A program made the translations under genes and the position numbers. This document shows, piece by piece, positions 48,298-56,638 of a stretch of DNA of 64,000 bases. How positions within the stretch are numbered: the stretch's first letter is position 1; the number at the start of each line of letters is the position of its first letter. The notes below the pieces were generated by a model, which was not told where the DNA came from, searched no databases, and was given only the letters and a program-made list of their open reading frames with translations. This DNA comes from JACTMZ01 sp044359955 (GTDB lineage: Bacteria > Verrucomicrobiota > Verrucomicrobiia > Chthoniobacterales > JACTMZ01): the NCBI GenBank assembly GCA_044359955.1, contig JBIKLF010000012.1, positions 1-64,000 of the forward strand. Direction: 5' to 3'.

Positions 48298-48874
48298 GAG
48301 CAAAACATCCATCCTCTCCGCTGCTTTCGCCCTCGCCATCCTGGCCGTCCCCGCGCAAAGTGAAGAATCCATGAAAGACATCCGTATCATCGTCAAAACC
48401 GACAAGGGCGACATCGAAGGCGTCCTTTACCCTTCCAAGGCCCCGGTCACTGTGGCCAATTTCCTCAACCTGGCCAAACGCGGCTACTACGACGGCATCA
48501 AATTCCACCGCGTCATCCCTGATTTCATGATCCAAGGCGGCGACCCGACCGGCACGGGCAGCGGCGGCCCCGGCTACCGCTTCGAGGACGAGTGCACGCC
48601 GGAACTCAAGCACGACAAACCCGGCATCTTCTCCATGGCCAACGCCGGCCCCGGGACCAACGGCAGCCAATTCTTCATCACCCACGTCCCCACCCCGCAC
48701 CTCAACGGCAAACACACCGTCTACGGCTCCGTGACCAAAGGCCAGGACATCGTCGACGCCATCGCGCAGGGCGACAAAATCAAGTCGATCGAAATCCTCG
48801 ACCCCACCGACGACCTCTTCGCCGCCCAGTCCAAGCGCCTCGAAGAATGGAACGCCATCCTCGACAAGCGCTGA
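48296..48874 (+). CDS. Secreted cyclophilin-type peptidyl-prolyl isomerase
   Basis: 192 residues. Signal peptide MSKTSILSAAFALAILAVPA, then a cyclophilin domain with FHRVIPDFMIQGGDPTGTGS, FSMANAGPGTNGSQFFIT and LNGKHTVYGSV. It assists folding in the periplasm. A C-terminal extension (DDLFAAQSKRLEEWNAILDK) is not part of the core fold. Confidence 0.93.
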   Translation: MSKTSILSAAFALAILAVPAQSEESMKDIRIIVKTDKGDIEGVLYPSKAPVTVANFLNLAKRGYYDGIKFHRVIPDFMIQGGDPTGTGSGGPGYRFEDECTPELKHDKPGIFSMANAGPGTNGSQFFITHVPTPHLNGKHTVYGSVTKGQDIVDAIAQGDKIKSIEILDPTDDLFAAQSKRLEEWNAILDKR

Positions 48875-48896
48875 ACTCCTGCACAGTTTTTCACAG

Positions 48897-48927
48897 AGCG
48901 GCGGTCCTCGGACCGCCGCTTCCTTTT
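48897..48927. terminator. Bidirectional rho-independent terminator
   Basis: AGCGGCGGTCC, two-base centre TC, GGACCGCCGCT, then TCCTTTTTC on the plus strand, with AAAAACTG before it for the minus strand. It lies between convergent genes. Confidence 0.88.
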
Positions 48928-48931
48928 TCGG

Positions 48932-49900
48932 TCAAAAGACCCGCGGTTCCCCCTCGCGCAGGAAACAAACCCGCTCGAGCAACCCTGCCGCCCCCGCACA
49001 CTCGATCAACCGCGACGGCGGTTCCCACGCCGGTTCGTAGCTGAGCCGGAAAGTCCCGTAGTGCATGGGCACAAACGTCTGCGCACCCAACTCGACAAAC
49101 GCCCGCAGCGCTTCCTCCGGCGTCATATGCACCTCGCGTCCGCTCGGCGGATCATAAGCACCGATCGGCAAGAGCGCGACATCCACCGGCACACGCTTTC
49201 CGATCTCGGCAAAGCCCGGAAAATACGCGCTATCCCCGCAGTGAAAAATCGAGCGCCCCTCCACCTCGATGATAAAGCCGCCGAATCCCCGGTGCGAATC
49301 GGCCAGCATCCGCGCCCCCCAATGGTGCGCCGGAGTCATTGTCACCTTGACCGGACCAAGTTGCATCGACTCCCAAACCTCCAACTCATGCACGCGGTCG
49401 AAGCCCAACCCGTGCACCAAGCGCCCCACATTCCGCGGCACCACGATCGGTTGCTCCGCCGCCACTTTGCGCAGGGTCCGCTTGTCGAGATGATCAAAAT
49501 GCGCGTGCGTGATCAGCACCGCGTCGATGTCCGGCAACGCGTGCAGCTCCAATCCCGGTTCACGCATCCGTTTGATCACCTTCAACCACCGCGCCCAATT
49601 CGGGTCGATGAGCAAGTTCACCCCCGGCGCCTGGATCAAGAATGACGCATGGCCGATCCAGGTCAGTGCCACCTGCCCTGCCTTCAGCTCCGGAAACTCC
49701 GGGGTGCGCCGCTCCCCCGTGCGCCGCTCGAACAAACTCGGCCAGACCACCTCGGAGAGAAAATTGCGACGGTGCCAACCCACGCGCGGTTTCAGCCCGA
49801 CATGATGCTCCGGCTTGGTCCGCCGCAACTGCGGCAAAATCCGTTTCTTGGCGCGCTCGGGCTTGTCTGGGTTATCGGCAGGACTCACTTTGTCGAACAT
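48932..49900 (-). CDS. Metallo-beta-lactamase fold hydrolase, NAPE-PLD/UlaG-like
   Basis: 322 residues. Zinc motif THAHFDHLDKRTL, plus GHASFLIQ, a single His in MTPAHHWGAR, Asp in IFHCGDSAYF and His in PMHYGTFRL. Sequence around LTWIGHASFLIQAPGVNLLI resembles NAPE-hydrolysing phospholipase D relatives. The true substrate is open. Start 4 bp from the divergent fthC start. Confidence 0.82.
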   Translation of the reverse strand: MFDKVSPADNPDKPERAKKRILPQLRRTKPEHHVGLKPRVGWHRRNFLSEVVWPSLFERRTGERRTPEFPELKAGQVALTWIGHASFLIQAPGVNLLIDPNWARWLKVIKRMREPGLELHALPDIDAVLITHAHFDHLDKRTLRKVAAEQPIVVPRNVGRLVHGLGFDRVHELEVWESMQLGPVKVTMTPAHHWGARMLADSHRGFGGFIIEVEGRSIFHCGDSAYFPGFAEIGKRVPVDVALLPIGAYDPPSGREVHMTPEEALRAFVELGAQTFVPMHYGTFRLSYEPAWEPPSRLIECAGAAGLLERVCFLREGEPRVF

Positions 49901-49904
49901 TCCT

Positions 49905-50453
49905 ATGCCCTCGCCGGCCAAAACAGAACTCCGCCGCCGCATGCGGGCTGAGCTTGCCCGGATGACTCCCGCCGCTTGTGCGGCCGCCTCGGAAAGCATC
50001 CGCACGAGTATCCCATCACTGGCCAACTGGCAAGCGGCGCAGACTGTCGCCGCCTTTGCCATGCTGCCCGGCGAGCCCGATCTGCGCCCCTTCGACTGGT
50101 GCCGGTCGAAAACCGTCCTCCTCCCCCGCATCGTGGGTGACCACTTGGTGTTTCATTCCGTGGAAACCCCAGCGCAGCTGAAACCTGGCGCCTTCGGCGT
50201 CCCCGAGCCCGACCCGGAAAAATGCCCGCCCGCCGACCCCGCCAGCGCGGCCCTCATTTTTGTCCCCGGCGTCGCCTTCACCGCGGAAGGTACGCGTCTC
50301 GGCCGGGGACGCGGCTACTACGACCGCCTTCTCAGCGTCCTTCCGCCGGACATCCAGCGCATCGGCGTCTGTTTCTCCTGCCAACTGGTCGACACGATCC
50401 CCGCAGAACCCCACGACGAACGCATGGACCTCGTGCTCAGTTCGCCAGCTTGA
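49905..50453 (+). CDS. fthC: 5-formyltetrahydrofolate cyclo-ligase
   Basis: 182 residues. AKTELRRRMRAELARM at the start, FVPGVAFTAEGTRLGRGRGY and YDRLL for the substrate loop. Converts 5-formyl-THF to methenyl-THF. Its 3' end overlaps the convergent membrane gene by 17 bp. Confidence 0.9.
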   Translation: MPSPAKTELRRRMRAELARMTPAACAAASESIRTSIPSLANWQAAQTVAAFAMLPGEPDLRPFDWCRSKTVLLPRIVGDHLVFHSVETPAQLKPGAFGVPEPDPEKCPPADPASAALIFVPGVAFTAEGTRLGRGRGYYDRLLSVLPPDIQRIGVCFSCQLVDTIPAEPHDERMDLVLSSPA

Positions 50454-50865
50454 CCCCGAACGAGACCAGCACCGCGAAGACCACGCACCACGGCATCACG
50501 CCGAGCGCAATCGCCCCGGCAATCCGCGGCGCCTTTTCCCCCACCGCCAGGGCAATCACCGCCGTGGCCTGCGGACCGATCGTCACCGGGGCGAGCAAAC
50601 AAAGCCCGAGCAGCCCGCCGCGCCGCCAAATCCTCCAGACCAACTTCGTTTCATCCCTCTCCACCGGAATGCGCAACTTCCGCACCAGCCACCCCCGCAG
50701 AGGCGCCCCCGCGACCAAAATCGCCGCCCCGCCCGCCACATAACCCATTCCCGCCGCCAGCGCCGCCCACCAAACACCCGCACCCGCCGCCGTCGCCGCC
50801 GGAATGGACGCGATAAAATAAACAAACCCCAAACCAAAAGCCGTCATCAAGCCGCTCAAACTCAT
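50437..50865 (-). CDS. Small membrane protein, small multidrug export-like
   Basis: 142 residues with about four hydrophobic segments (5-28, 33-56, 85-108, 115-138). The sequence GLCLLAPVTIGPQATAVIAL and the closing FAVLVSFGVKL resemble the small multidrug export family (Sm_multidrug_ex). The name is historical; transport is not shown. Confidence 0.6.
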   Translation of the reverse strand: MSLSGLMTAFGLGFVYFIASIPAATAAGAGVWWAALAAGMGYVAGGAAILVAGAPLRGWLVRKLRIPVERDETKLVWRIWRRGGLLGLCLLAPVTIGPQATAVIALAVGEKAPRIAGAIALGVMPWCVVFAVLVSFGVKLAN

Positions 50866-51023
50866 AAGCCCGCCATCTTACCCGATTCCGGCCAAATTCC
50901 ACCCCTCTAACGCCGCCGCGACAACTCCACTCAAGTTTCAAACTCAAGCCTCCACCCCCTCCATCGCCCTCTCCTCCGCGGTTTCCATCTTCCCCCGCAC
51001 CCGATAAGCTCCCACCTCATCGC

Positions 51024-52340
51024 ATGGACCCAAAATCCGCCGCCACCGACATCGCCCGCCGCCTGCAAGCAGCCGGCCACACCGCCTATTTCGCCGGCGG
51101 CTGCGTGCGCGACGAACTCCTCGGGCTCCACCCCCACGACTATGACATTGCCACCTCGGCCAAACCGGCCGAAGTGCAAACACTTTTCCCCCACACCCAA
51201 GCCGTCGGCGCCCACTTCGGTGTCATTCTCGTTATGGAACACGCCCATGCCTTCGAGGTGGCCACCTTCCGCTCCGACCACCAATACCTCGACGGACGCC
51301 GACCCGAGATGGTCACGTTTTCCACGCCAGAGGAGGACGCCACCCGCCGCGACTTCACCATCAACGGCATGTTCCACGACCCGGTGGCGGACAAATTTAT
51401 CGACTTCGTCGGCGGCCAAGCCGACCTCCAATCCCGCACTCTCCGCGCCATCGGCGATCCCGTGGCCCGCTTCCGCGAGGACAAACTCCGCCTCCTCCGC
51501 GCCATCCGCTTCGCCGCCCGCTTCGACTACCAAATCGAACCCCTCACGTGGGACGCCATCCGCGCCCACGCCGCCGACCTCCACGCGGTCAGCGCCGAAC
51601 GCATCCGCGAGGAACTGGTCAAAATCCTCGCCCACCCGCACCGCGTCCGCGGCTTCGACCTGCTCAACGAGAGCGGACTGCTTAAAGAAATCCTCCCCGA
51701 AATCGAAGCTCTCAAAGGTTGCGAGCAGCCCCCGCAATTCCACCCCGAAGGTGACGTCTTCGTCCACACCCGCGCCATGCTCGCCCTCCTGCCGCCCGAC
51801 GCCCCCGCCAGCGTCGCCCTCGCCGTCCTCTTCCACGACATCGGCAAACCCCCCACGTTTCGCTACCATGCGGACGAAGACCGCATCCGTTTCAGCGGAC
51901 ACGACCGTGTCGGCGCTGCCATGACCGAAAAAGTGATGGAGCGCCTCCGCTTTTCCCGCCACGACATCGACCGCGTCGCCGAAGCGGTCCGCCAGCACAT
52001 GGTTTTCAAGGATGTGCAAAACATGCGCACCGCAAAATTGAAGCGCTTTATGGCCCGCGAAGGTTTTGCCGAAGAACTCGAACTCCACCGCGTCGACTGC
52101 CAGAGCAGCCACGGCGCCCTCGACAACTACGATTTCCTCAAAGCCAAAGCCGAAGAATTCGCCAACGAACCCCTCATCCCGCCCCCGCTCCTCACCGGCC
52201 GCGACCTCATCGACTTGGGTTGGAAGCCCGGCCCCCACTTCGGCCCCATCCTCGAAGCCATCCAAACCGCCCAACTCGAAGGCCTTCTCACCACCCCCGC
52301 AGAGGCCCTAGCCTGGCTCAAACAAAACCACCCCCTCTAA
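51024..52340 (+). CDS. CCA tRNA nucleotidyltransferase / PcnB-like polymerase with HD domain
   Basis: 438 residues. GGCVRDELLG and DYDIAT form the class II nucleotidyltransferase site, RRDFTINGMF follows, and an HD domain is in LFHDIGKPPTFR. It adds CCA to tRNAs or A-tails to RNA. A need for CCA addition is visible here, because tRNA-Asn at 12984 has no encoded CCA. Confidence 0.88.
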   Translation: MDPKSAATDIARRLQAAGHTAYFAGGCVRDELLGLHPHDYDIATSAKPAEVQTLFPHTQAVGAHFGVILVMEHAHAFEVATFRSDHQYLDGRRPEMVTFSTPEEDATRRDFTINGMFHDPVADKFIDFVGGQADLQSRTLRAIGDPVARFREDKLRLLRAIRFAARFDYQIEPLTWDAIRAHAADLHAVSAERIREELVKILAHPHRVRGFDLLNESGLLKEILPEIEALKGCEQPPQFHPEGDVFVHTRAMLALLPPDAPASVALAVLFHDIGKPPTFRYHADEDRIRFSGHDRVGAAMTEKVMERLRFSRHDIDRVAEAVRQHMVFKDVQNMRTAKLKRFMAREGFAEELELHRVDCQSSHGALDNYDFLKAKAEEFANEPLIPPPLLTGRDLIDLGWKPGPHFGPILEAIQTAQLEGLLTTPAEALAWLKQNHPL

Positions 52341-52342
52341 AA

Positions 52343-52384
52343 TCTCAAATCTCTGAAATCTCAAATTTCAAATCTTAAATCCCT
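52343..52384 (+). repeat. A/T-rich TCAAATTTCAAATC leader repeat before the four-helix gene
   Basis: TCTCAAATCTCTGAAATCTC then AAATTTCAAATCTTAAATCC, ending 7-8 bp before the ATG at 52391. Relatives occur at 20954-20971, 52668-52698, 52931-52956, 53100-53128, 55540-55680 and 59922-59992. Confidence 0.85.
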
Positions 52385-52390
52385 CAGGCC

Positions 52391-52900
52391 ATGACCTACC
52401 AACGCTTCGAAGACCTCCCCGTCTGGAATGACGCCATCGCACTGGCCGAAGGCTGCGAAGACTTCCTCCTGGCCGCGAAAGACCACATCACCTGGTCCAA
52501 GCGCGACCAACTCGACCGCGCCTCCCTTTCCGTTTCCAACAACATCGCCGAAGGCTTCGAGCGCGGCACGACCAACGAACTCCTCAACTTCCTTTACATC
52601 GCCCGAGGCTCCGCCGGCGAAGTCCGCTCCATGCTCATCTTCTTCGAACGCCGCCCCGCGCTGCAGGATTTCCAATCACAAATTTCAAATTTGAAATCCC
52701 AAGCCGAATCCTGCTCCCGCCAACTCCGCGCCTGGGCCGACTCACTGCAAAATTCCCCCATCAAAGGCCAACGCCACCTCAACGACGCCGAGCGCAACCG
52801 CCACGAGCAAAAAAAGAAGGCCAACGCCTTCCTCGAAAAACTGAACAGCGCCCTCCCCATCGGCCACCCGGCAAAGAAACCCTCGAAACCACCCGCCTGA
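52391..52900 (+). CDS. Four-helix-bundle (23S rRNA intervening-sequence type) protein with repeat-derived insert
   Basis: 169 residues. The first ~95 match the S23/four-helix bundle family: FEDLPVWNDAIALAEG, ASLSVSNNIAEGFERGT and FLYIARGSAGEVRSML. Between helix 3 and helix 4 the DNA reads the intergenic repeat CAAATTTCAAATTTGAAATC, giving FQSQISNLKSQ at about residues 94-104. The lysine-rich C-terminus (about 130-169) is longer than usual. Function of the family is not established. Confidence 0.8.
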   Translation: MTYQRFEDLPVWNDAIALAEGCEDFLLAAKDHITWSKRDQLDRASLSVSNNIAEGFERGTTNELLNFLYIARGSAGEVRSMLIFFERRPALQDFQSQISNLKSQAESCSRQLRAWADSLQNSPIKGQRHLNDAERNRHEQKKKANAFLEKLNSALPIGHPAKKPSKPPA

Positions 52901-52968
52901 GCCGAGCGAAAGCGAGACAGCCCCTCGGCAAATCTCAAATTTCAAATCTGAAATCCTCCCACCCAACC

Positions 52969-53754
52969 ATGCCCTCTCTCCAAGCAACCGCCGCCCTCCT
53001 TGAGCAATCCCTCCGCACCCGCCGAGACCTCCTCGGCCGCCGGAGCACCGGCGTCACCCGCGAATCCCTCGCGCGGCTGAGCCAAAAGCCCGCGCCACTA
53101 TCTCAAATCTCAAATCTGAAATCTGCAATGCCTCGCGGAGCGCGACTCAACGCGCTCCGCGAGGCCGTCAGCGTCTGCCGCCAGTGCGAAAACCTCGCCG
53201 CCTCCCGCACCCAAACCGTCTTCGGCAGCGGCAACCCGCAGGCCGAACTCATGTTTGTCGGCGAAGCCCCCGGGGTCGATGAAGACCGCCAAGGCGAACC
53301 CTTCGTCGGCCGCGCCGGGGAACTCCTGACCAAAATCATCCACGCCATGGGCCTGACCCGCGACGACATCTACATCGCCAACGTCCTCAAATGCCGCCCC
53401 GACACCGCACCCGGCGCCTCCGGCAACCGCCCGCCCGAACCACTCGAAATGCAACGCTGCCTCCCCTACCTCCGCGAACAAATCGCCCTCATCCAGCCGC
53501 GCATCCTCGTCGCCTTGGGCAAAACCGCCATGGTCGGACTCACCGGCACCGATGAAGCCATGGGCGCGATGCGCGGCCGTTGGTTCACCTTCGAAAACAT
53601 TCCACTCCTCGCCACCTACCACCCGTCCTACCTCCTCCACAACGGCTCCAACGCCGAGAAACGCAAAGTCTGGGAGGACATGCTCCTCGTCATGGAAAAG
53701 CTCGGGATGCCTGTCTCGGAAAAACAGCGCGGCTTTTTCCGCTCCGCGTCGTAA
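52969..53754 (+). CDS. Uracil-DNA glycosylase, family 4 (Fe-S)
   Basis: 261 residues. Motif GEAPGVDEDRQGEPFVGRAG at 98-117, HPSYLL at 218-223, and 4Fe-4S ligands Cys70, Cys73, Cys142, Cys164. Removes uracil from DNA. Residues 45-53 (SQISNLKSA) are encoded by the same A/T repeat that precedes other start codons. Either the gene starts at 52969 with an inserted repeat, or it starts at ATG 53128 with the repeat as leader. The N-terminal helix (LLEQSLRTRRDLLGRR) looks protein-like, so I prefer 52969. Confidence 0.9.
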   Translation: MPSLQATAALLEQSLRTRRDLLGRRSTGVTRESLARLSQKPAPLSQISNLKSAMPRGARLNALREAVSVCRQCENLAASRTQTVFGSGNPQAELMFVGEAPGVDEDRQGEPFVGRAGELLTKIIHAMGLTRDDIYIANVLKCRPDTAPGASGNRPPEPLEMQRCLPYLREQIALIQPRILVALGKTAMVGLTGTDEAMGAMRGRWFTFENIPLLATYHPSYLLHNGSNAEKRKVWEDMLLVMEKLGMPVSEKQRGFFRSAS

Positions 53755-53766
53755 AAATTCCGCCGC

Positions 53767-54465
53767 ATGCTTTCCGCTTTCGGCTACAACCTCGGCACGC
53801 ACTTTTTCCGCCTCGTCCTCTCCCCCTTCACCCGCCGCCGCGTCATCGGCCTCGACCACATCCCGCCCCACGGACCCGCCATCCTCGCCCCGAACCACAT
53901 CAGCCATTTCGATCCACCCCTCATCGGCATCACGGCCAACCGCCAAGTCGACTGGATGGCCATGGAGGAACTCTTCCAGAATCATCTCCTGGCCGGCCTG
54001 CTCCGCTGGATCGGATCCTTCCCCGTGGGCCGGGGGAAAATGGACTACACCGCCGTCCGCACCGCCATCGACCGTCTCAAACGCGGCCGCATCGTCGGCG
54101 TCTTTCCCGAAGGCGGACTGCGCACCGGTCCGCAATCGGTCCTCGCGGGAGCCCCGCTCAAACCCGGGGTGGCCGCCCTCGCCCAGATGACCCAAGCGCC
54201 CGTCATCCCGTGCGCCGTCATCGGCACCGACGCGCTCTACAATCCCAGACGCTGGCTGCCCGTCGGCCGCAGCTCCGTCTGGATCGTCTTCGGCCAACCC
54301 CTGCCCCCTCCTCCCGCCACCGGTGACAAAGCCGCGGCGCGCGATGCTTTCGAAAAAACCTTGGGCGAAAATATTCGTGCGCTCTACGCCTCCACCGTGC
54401 AGACGGAAAATATTCCGGCGGCCTGCCTCCCGCAGACCCCGCAAAAACGCAAAGGCCGCGAATGA
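53767..54465 (+). CDS. plsC: 1-acylglycerol-3-phosphate acyltransferase family protein
   Basis: 232 residues. Acyltransferase motif NHISHFDPP (H-x4-D), GSFPVGRG and VFPEGGLRTG. Adds the second acyl chain to lysophosphatidate. A C-terminal tail of about 40 residues (IPAACLPQTPQKRKGRE) is basic and not conserved. It begins 13 bp after the glycosylase. Confidence 0.88.
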   Translation: MLSAFGYNLGTHFFRLVLSPFTRRRVIGLDHIPPHGPAILAPNHISHFDPPLIGITANRQVDWMAMEELFQNHLLAGLLRWIGSFPVGRGKMDYTAVRTAIDRLKRGRIVGVFPEGGLRTGPQSVLAGAPLKPGVAALAQMTQAPVIPCAVIGTDALYNPRRWLPVGRSSVWIVFGQPLPPPPATGDKAAARDAFEKTLGENIRALYASTVQTENIPAACLPQTPQKRKGRE

Positions 54466-54515
54466 ATCTCCGCGTGCACTCCCAAGGGGCACAGGCGTCC
54501 CGCCCGTCACGACCC

Positions 54516-54543
54516 GGTAGGGCCCGCTGGCCCAGCGGGCCAC
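54516..54543. repeat. GGTAGGGCCCGC palindromic repeat
   Basis: GGCCCGCTGG against CCAGCGGGCC inside GGTAGGGCCCGCTGGCCCAG plus CGGGCCAC. It shares the GTAGGG border with other elements here. It has no T-run, so it is not a classical terminator. Confidence 0.6.
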
Positions 54544-54562
54544 TGCCTGACAACGCGCCACT

Positions 54563-55522
54563 ATGACATTCCTCCGTCGCCCCTGGGCCCGCGTCACCGA
54601 CACCACGACCTGCGCCCTCTTGAACCTCGGCCAGTGGCGTCACCGCCATCACGCCACGACACGCGAAAATCTCGAAACCTATCTCGCCGCCTGTGCACAC
54701 CTCCGTCGCGAGACGTTTTATGCGGCCCCGCCGCTCGAGCCGATCGAAGAATCTGACACCCTGCTTGTCTGGCCCACCCCGCACCCCAGCGGCCTGGACC
54801 ACAACGACCGCGCGGCAGCCTGGCTCCGGCTGTGCCCCCGCGGAACCACCGCACCAACCGTCCTCATCCTCCACGCCCTCATGTCGGTCAACGACAACGG
54901 CTACCGCCGACTCGCCGCCAAATTCAACGCCCTCGGCTGGAACGCCGCGTTCCTCTACCTGCCCTTCCATTACACCCGCCGTCCGCACGGCTACCTGAAC
55001 GGCGAACTCGCCATCACCGCCGACCTCATCCGCAATAGCGAGGGACTGCGCCAAGCCGTGAGCGAACTCCGCCAACTCATGGCATGGCTCCGCGCCCGCG
55101 GCTGCCACGAGTTCGGCATCCACGGCACAAGCTACGGCGCATGGGCCGGCGCCCTTCTCGCCTCCCTCGAGGATGACATCTCCTTCATCGCCCTCCTCCA
55201 ACCCATCACCGACACCGAACACGCCATCTGGCAAAGCCCGGCCGGGGCCACCATCCGCCATCTCCTCCGCCGCCAGGGCATCGACGCCGCCATGACCAAC
55301 CGCCACACGCACCTGACGTCCCCGCTGCACACCCTTCCCGCCACCCCACCCGAGCGCATCATCCTCGGCATGGGCACCTATGACCGCATCGCGCCACCAG
55401 ACCGGGTGGAAGCCCTCGCCCGGGCTTGGAACGGCGCCCGCCTGATCCGCAGCCCGCAAGGCCACTTCGGCTACGTCGCCGCCCGCGAAATGTTTACCGC
55501 CGTGCGCGAAATCATCGCCTGA
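54563..55522 (+). CDS. Alpha/beta-hydrolase fold protein
   Basis: 319 residues. The strand before the oxyanion hole is PTVLILHALMSVNDNGYRRL, the nucleophile elbow GIHGTSYGAW (Ser in G-x-S-x-G), an acid in GMGTYDRIAPPDR and His in SPQGHFGYV. A complete catalytic triad is visible. Substrate unknown. Confidence 0.78.
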   Translation: MTFLRRPWARVTDTTTCALLNLGQWRHRHHATTRENLETYLAACAHLRRETFYAAPPLEPIEESDTLLVWPTPHPSGLDHNDRAAAWLRLCPRGTTAPTVLILHALMSVNDNGYRRLAAKFNALGWNAAFLYLPFHYTRRPHGYLNGELAITADLIRNSEGLRQAVSELRQLMAWLRARGCHEFGIHGTSYGAWAGALLASLEDDISFIALLQPITDTEHAIWQSPAGATIRHLLRRQGIDAAMTNRHTHLTSPLHTLPATPPERIILGMGTYDRIAPPDRVEALARAWNGARLIRSPQGHFGYVAAREMFTAVREIIA

Positions 55523-55539
55523 CCCCGCGCCCTCTAAAA

Positions 55540-55680
55540 TCTGAAATTTCAAATCTCCAATCCTCCCAACACCGCCCGCTCCTTCTCAAATCTGAAATTT
55601 CAAATCTCCAATCCCCCCAACACCGCCCGCTCCCTCTCCAATCTGAAATTTCAAATCTCCAATCCTCCCAGCACCACCCC
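55540..55680 (+). repeat. Three tandem 51-bp units of the TCTGAAATTTCAAATC repeat
   Basis: Units start at 55540, 55591 and 55642. Each has TCTGAAATTTCAAATCTCCA, then ATCC and a CACCGCCCGCTCC spacer (diverged in the third). The period is a codon multiple. The block fills the gap before coaB. Confidence 0.92.
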
Positions 55681-55720
55681 TGACCTTGTGTCAGCGGACC
55701 GCCAAAGGCATCTTCCTCCC

Positions 55721-56386
55721 ATGCTCGCCGTTGTCACCACCGGACCCGCCTCCACCCCGATCGATGAGGTGCGCTGCTTGACCAACTTCGCCACCGGCGA
55801 AATCGGCGCGCTCCTCGCCCAAGCCCTCGCCGCCCGCGGTTTCCAAACCCTTCTCTTCCGCGCCCGCGGGGCCACGCACACCCACGTGCCAACCGGCGCG
55901 CTGCTCCACGAATTCGAAACCAACCACGATCTCGCCCGCGCCCTCGAAGAACTGACCGAAAGCCGCGCCCCCGAGATCCGCGCCGTATTCCACGCCGCCG
56001 CCCTCTCCGACTACGACCTCACCGCCGTGCGCGGACCCGACGGCTCCCTCCTCGGCTCGCCCAAAATCCCCGGTGACCTCCCACAACTCCACCTCCTCCT
56101 CGAGCCCGCGGCGAAAATCCTTCCGCTCCTCCGCGCATGGTTTCCGCACGCCTGGATCGTTGGCTGGAAATACGAACTGGTCGGCACCCGAGAAGAAGCC
56201 GTCACGGAGGCCCGCACCCCGCTCCAGCTAAGCCAGAGCGATGCCACCGTGCTCAACGGGGCGGCCTACGGACCCGGTTTTGGCCTGCTCGAGAGCACCC
56301 ATCCCCCATTCCACCACCCCACCAAGCGCGAATTGGCTCAATTTCTCGCCTCGCGGGCCGAGGCCTTCGCGAAGTCCCATAAATAA
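55721..56386 (+). CDS. coaB: Phosphopantothenate-cysteine ligase, stand-alone CoaB
   Basis: 221 residues covering only the synthetase half of CoaBC. TTGPASTPIDEVRCLTNFAT is the nucleotide-binding start, HAAALSDYDL the conserved Asp region, PQLHLLLEPAAKILPLL the typical dimer region, and VGWKYELVGT late. Joins cysteine to 4'-phosphopantothenate. The decarboxylase half is coaC at 4539. ATG 55721 fits the family start; a GTG at 55688 is possible. Confidence 0.85.
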   Translation: MLAVVTTGPASTPIDEVRCLTNFATGEIGALLAQALAARGFQTLLFRARGATHTHVPTGALLHEFETNHDLARALEELTESRAPEIRAVFHAAALSDYDLTAVRGPDGSLLGSPKIPGDLPQLHLLLEPAAKILPLLRAWFPHAWIVGWKYELVGTREEAVTEARTPLQLSQSDATVLNGAAYGPGFGLLESTHPPFHHPTKRELAQFLASRAEAFAKSHK

Positions 56387-56548
56387 AGGCCTCGCGGGAG
56401 CCACTCCCGCAAAGAAGTCGCCAAAAAGCATCTTTCCGAACCGCATGCACCCGCATAACCTACTGCACCACAATTAATAAAATTTTTTCCTCCCCGCCCG
56501 AAAAAAACTCTTTTCGCCCCCCAGCGATTGTGGCTTTATAGAACAACT

Positions 56549-56616
56549 CACCCACATATGGTGGTGTCGGGTCTGCCGGTGACCTCCCCCCAAGGTTGAC
56601 TGGTTGGCGCAAACCT
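56549..56616 (+). promoter_or_regulatory. Structured leader upstream of nrdJ, candidate regulatory RNA
   Basis: Three hairpins can form: CACC-N7-GGTG (56549-56563), GGTC-N7-GACC (56570-56584) and AGGTT-N14-AACCT (56593-56616). Two copies of ACCTCCCCCC follow hairpins 2 and 3. No cobalamin-riboswitch B12 box is seen. Conserved nrdJ-upstream RNA structures are known in bacteria, but I cannot confirm a match here. Confidence 0.45.
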
Positions 56617-56638
56617 CCCCCCTACGAGACAAGATTCC

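Noticed and set aside
55540..55680. Tandem repeats resembling a short CRISPR array
   Set aside because: The whole 51-bp unit repeats, including the would-be spacer, and no cas gene is nearby.
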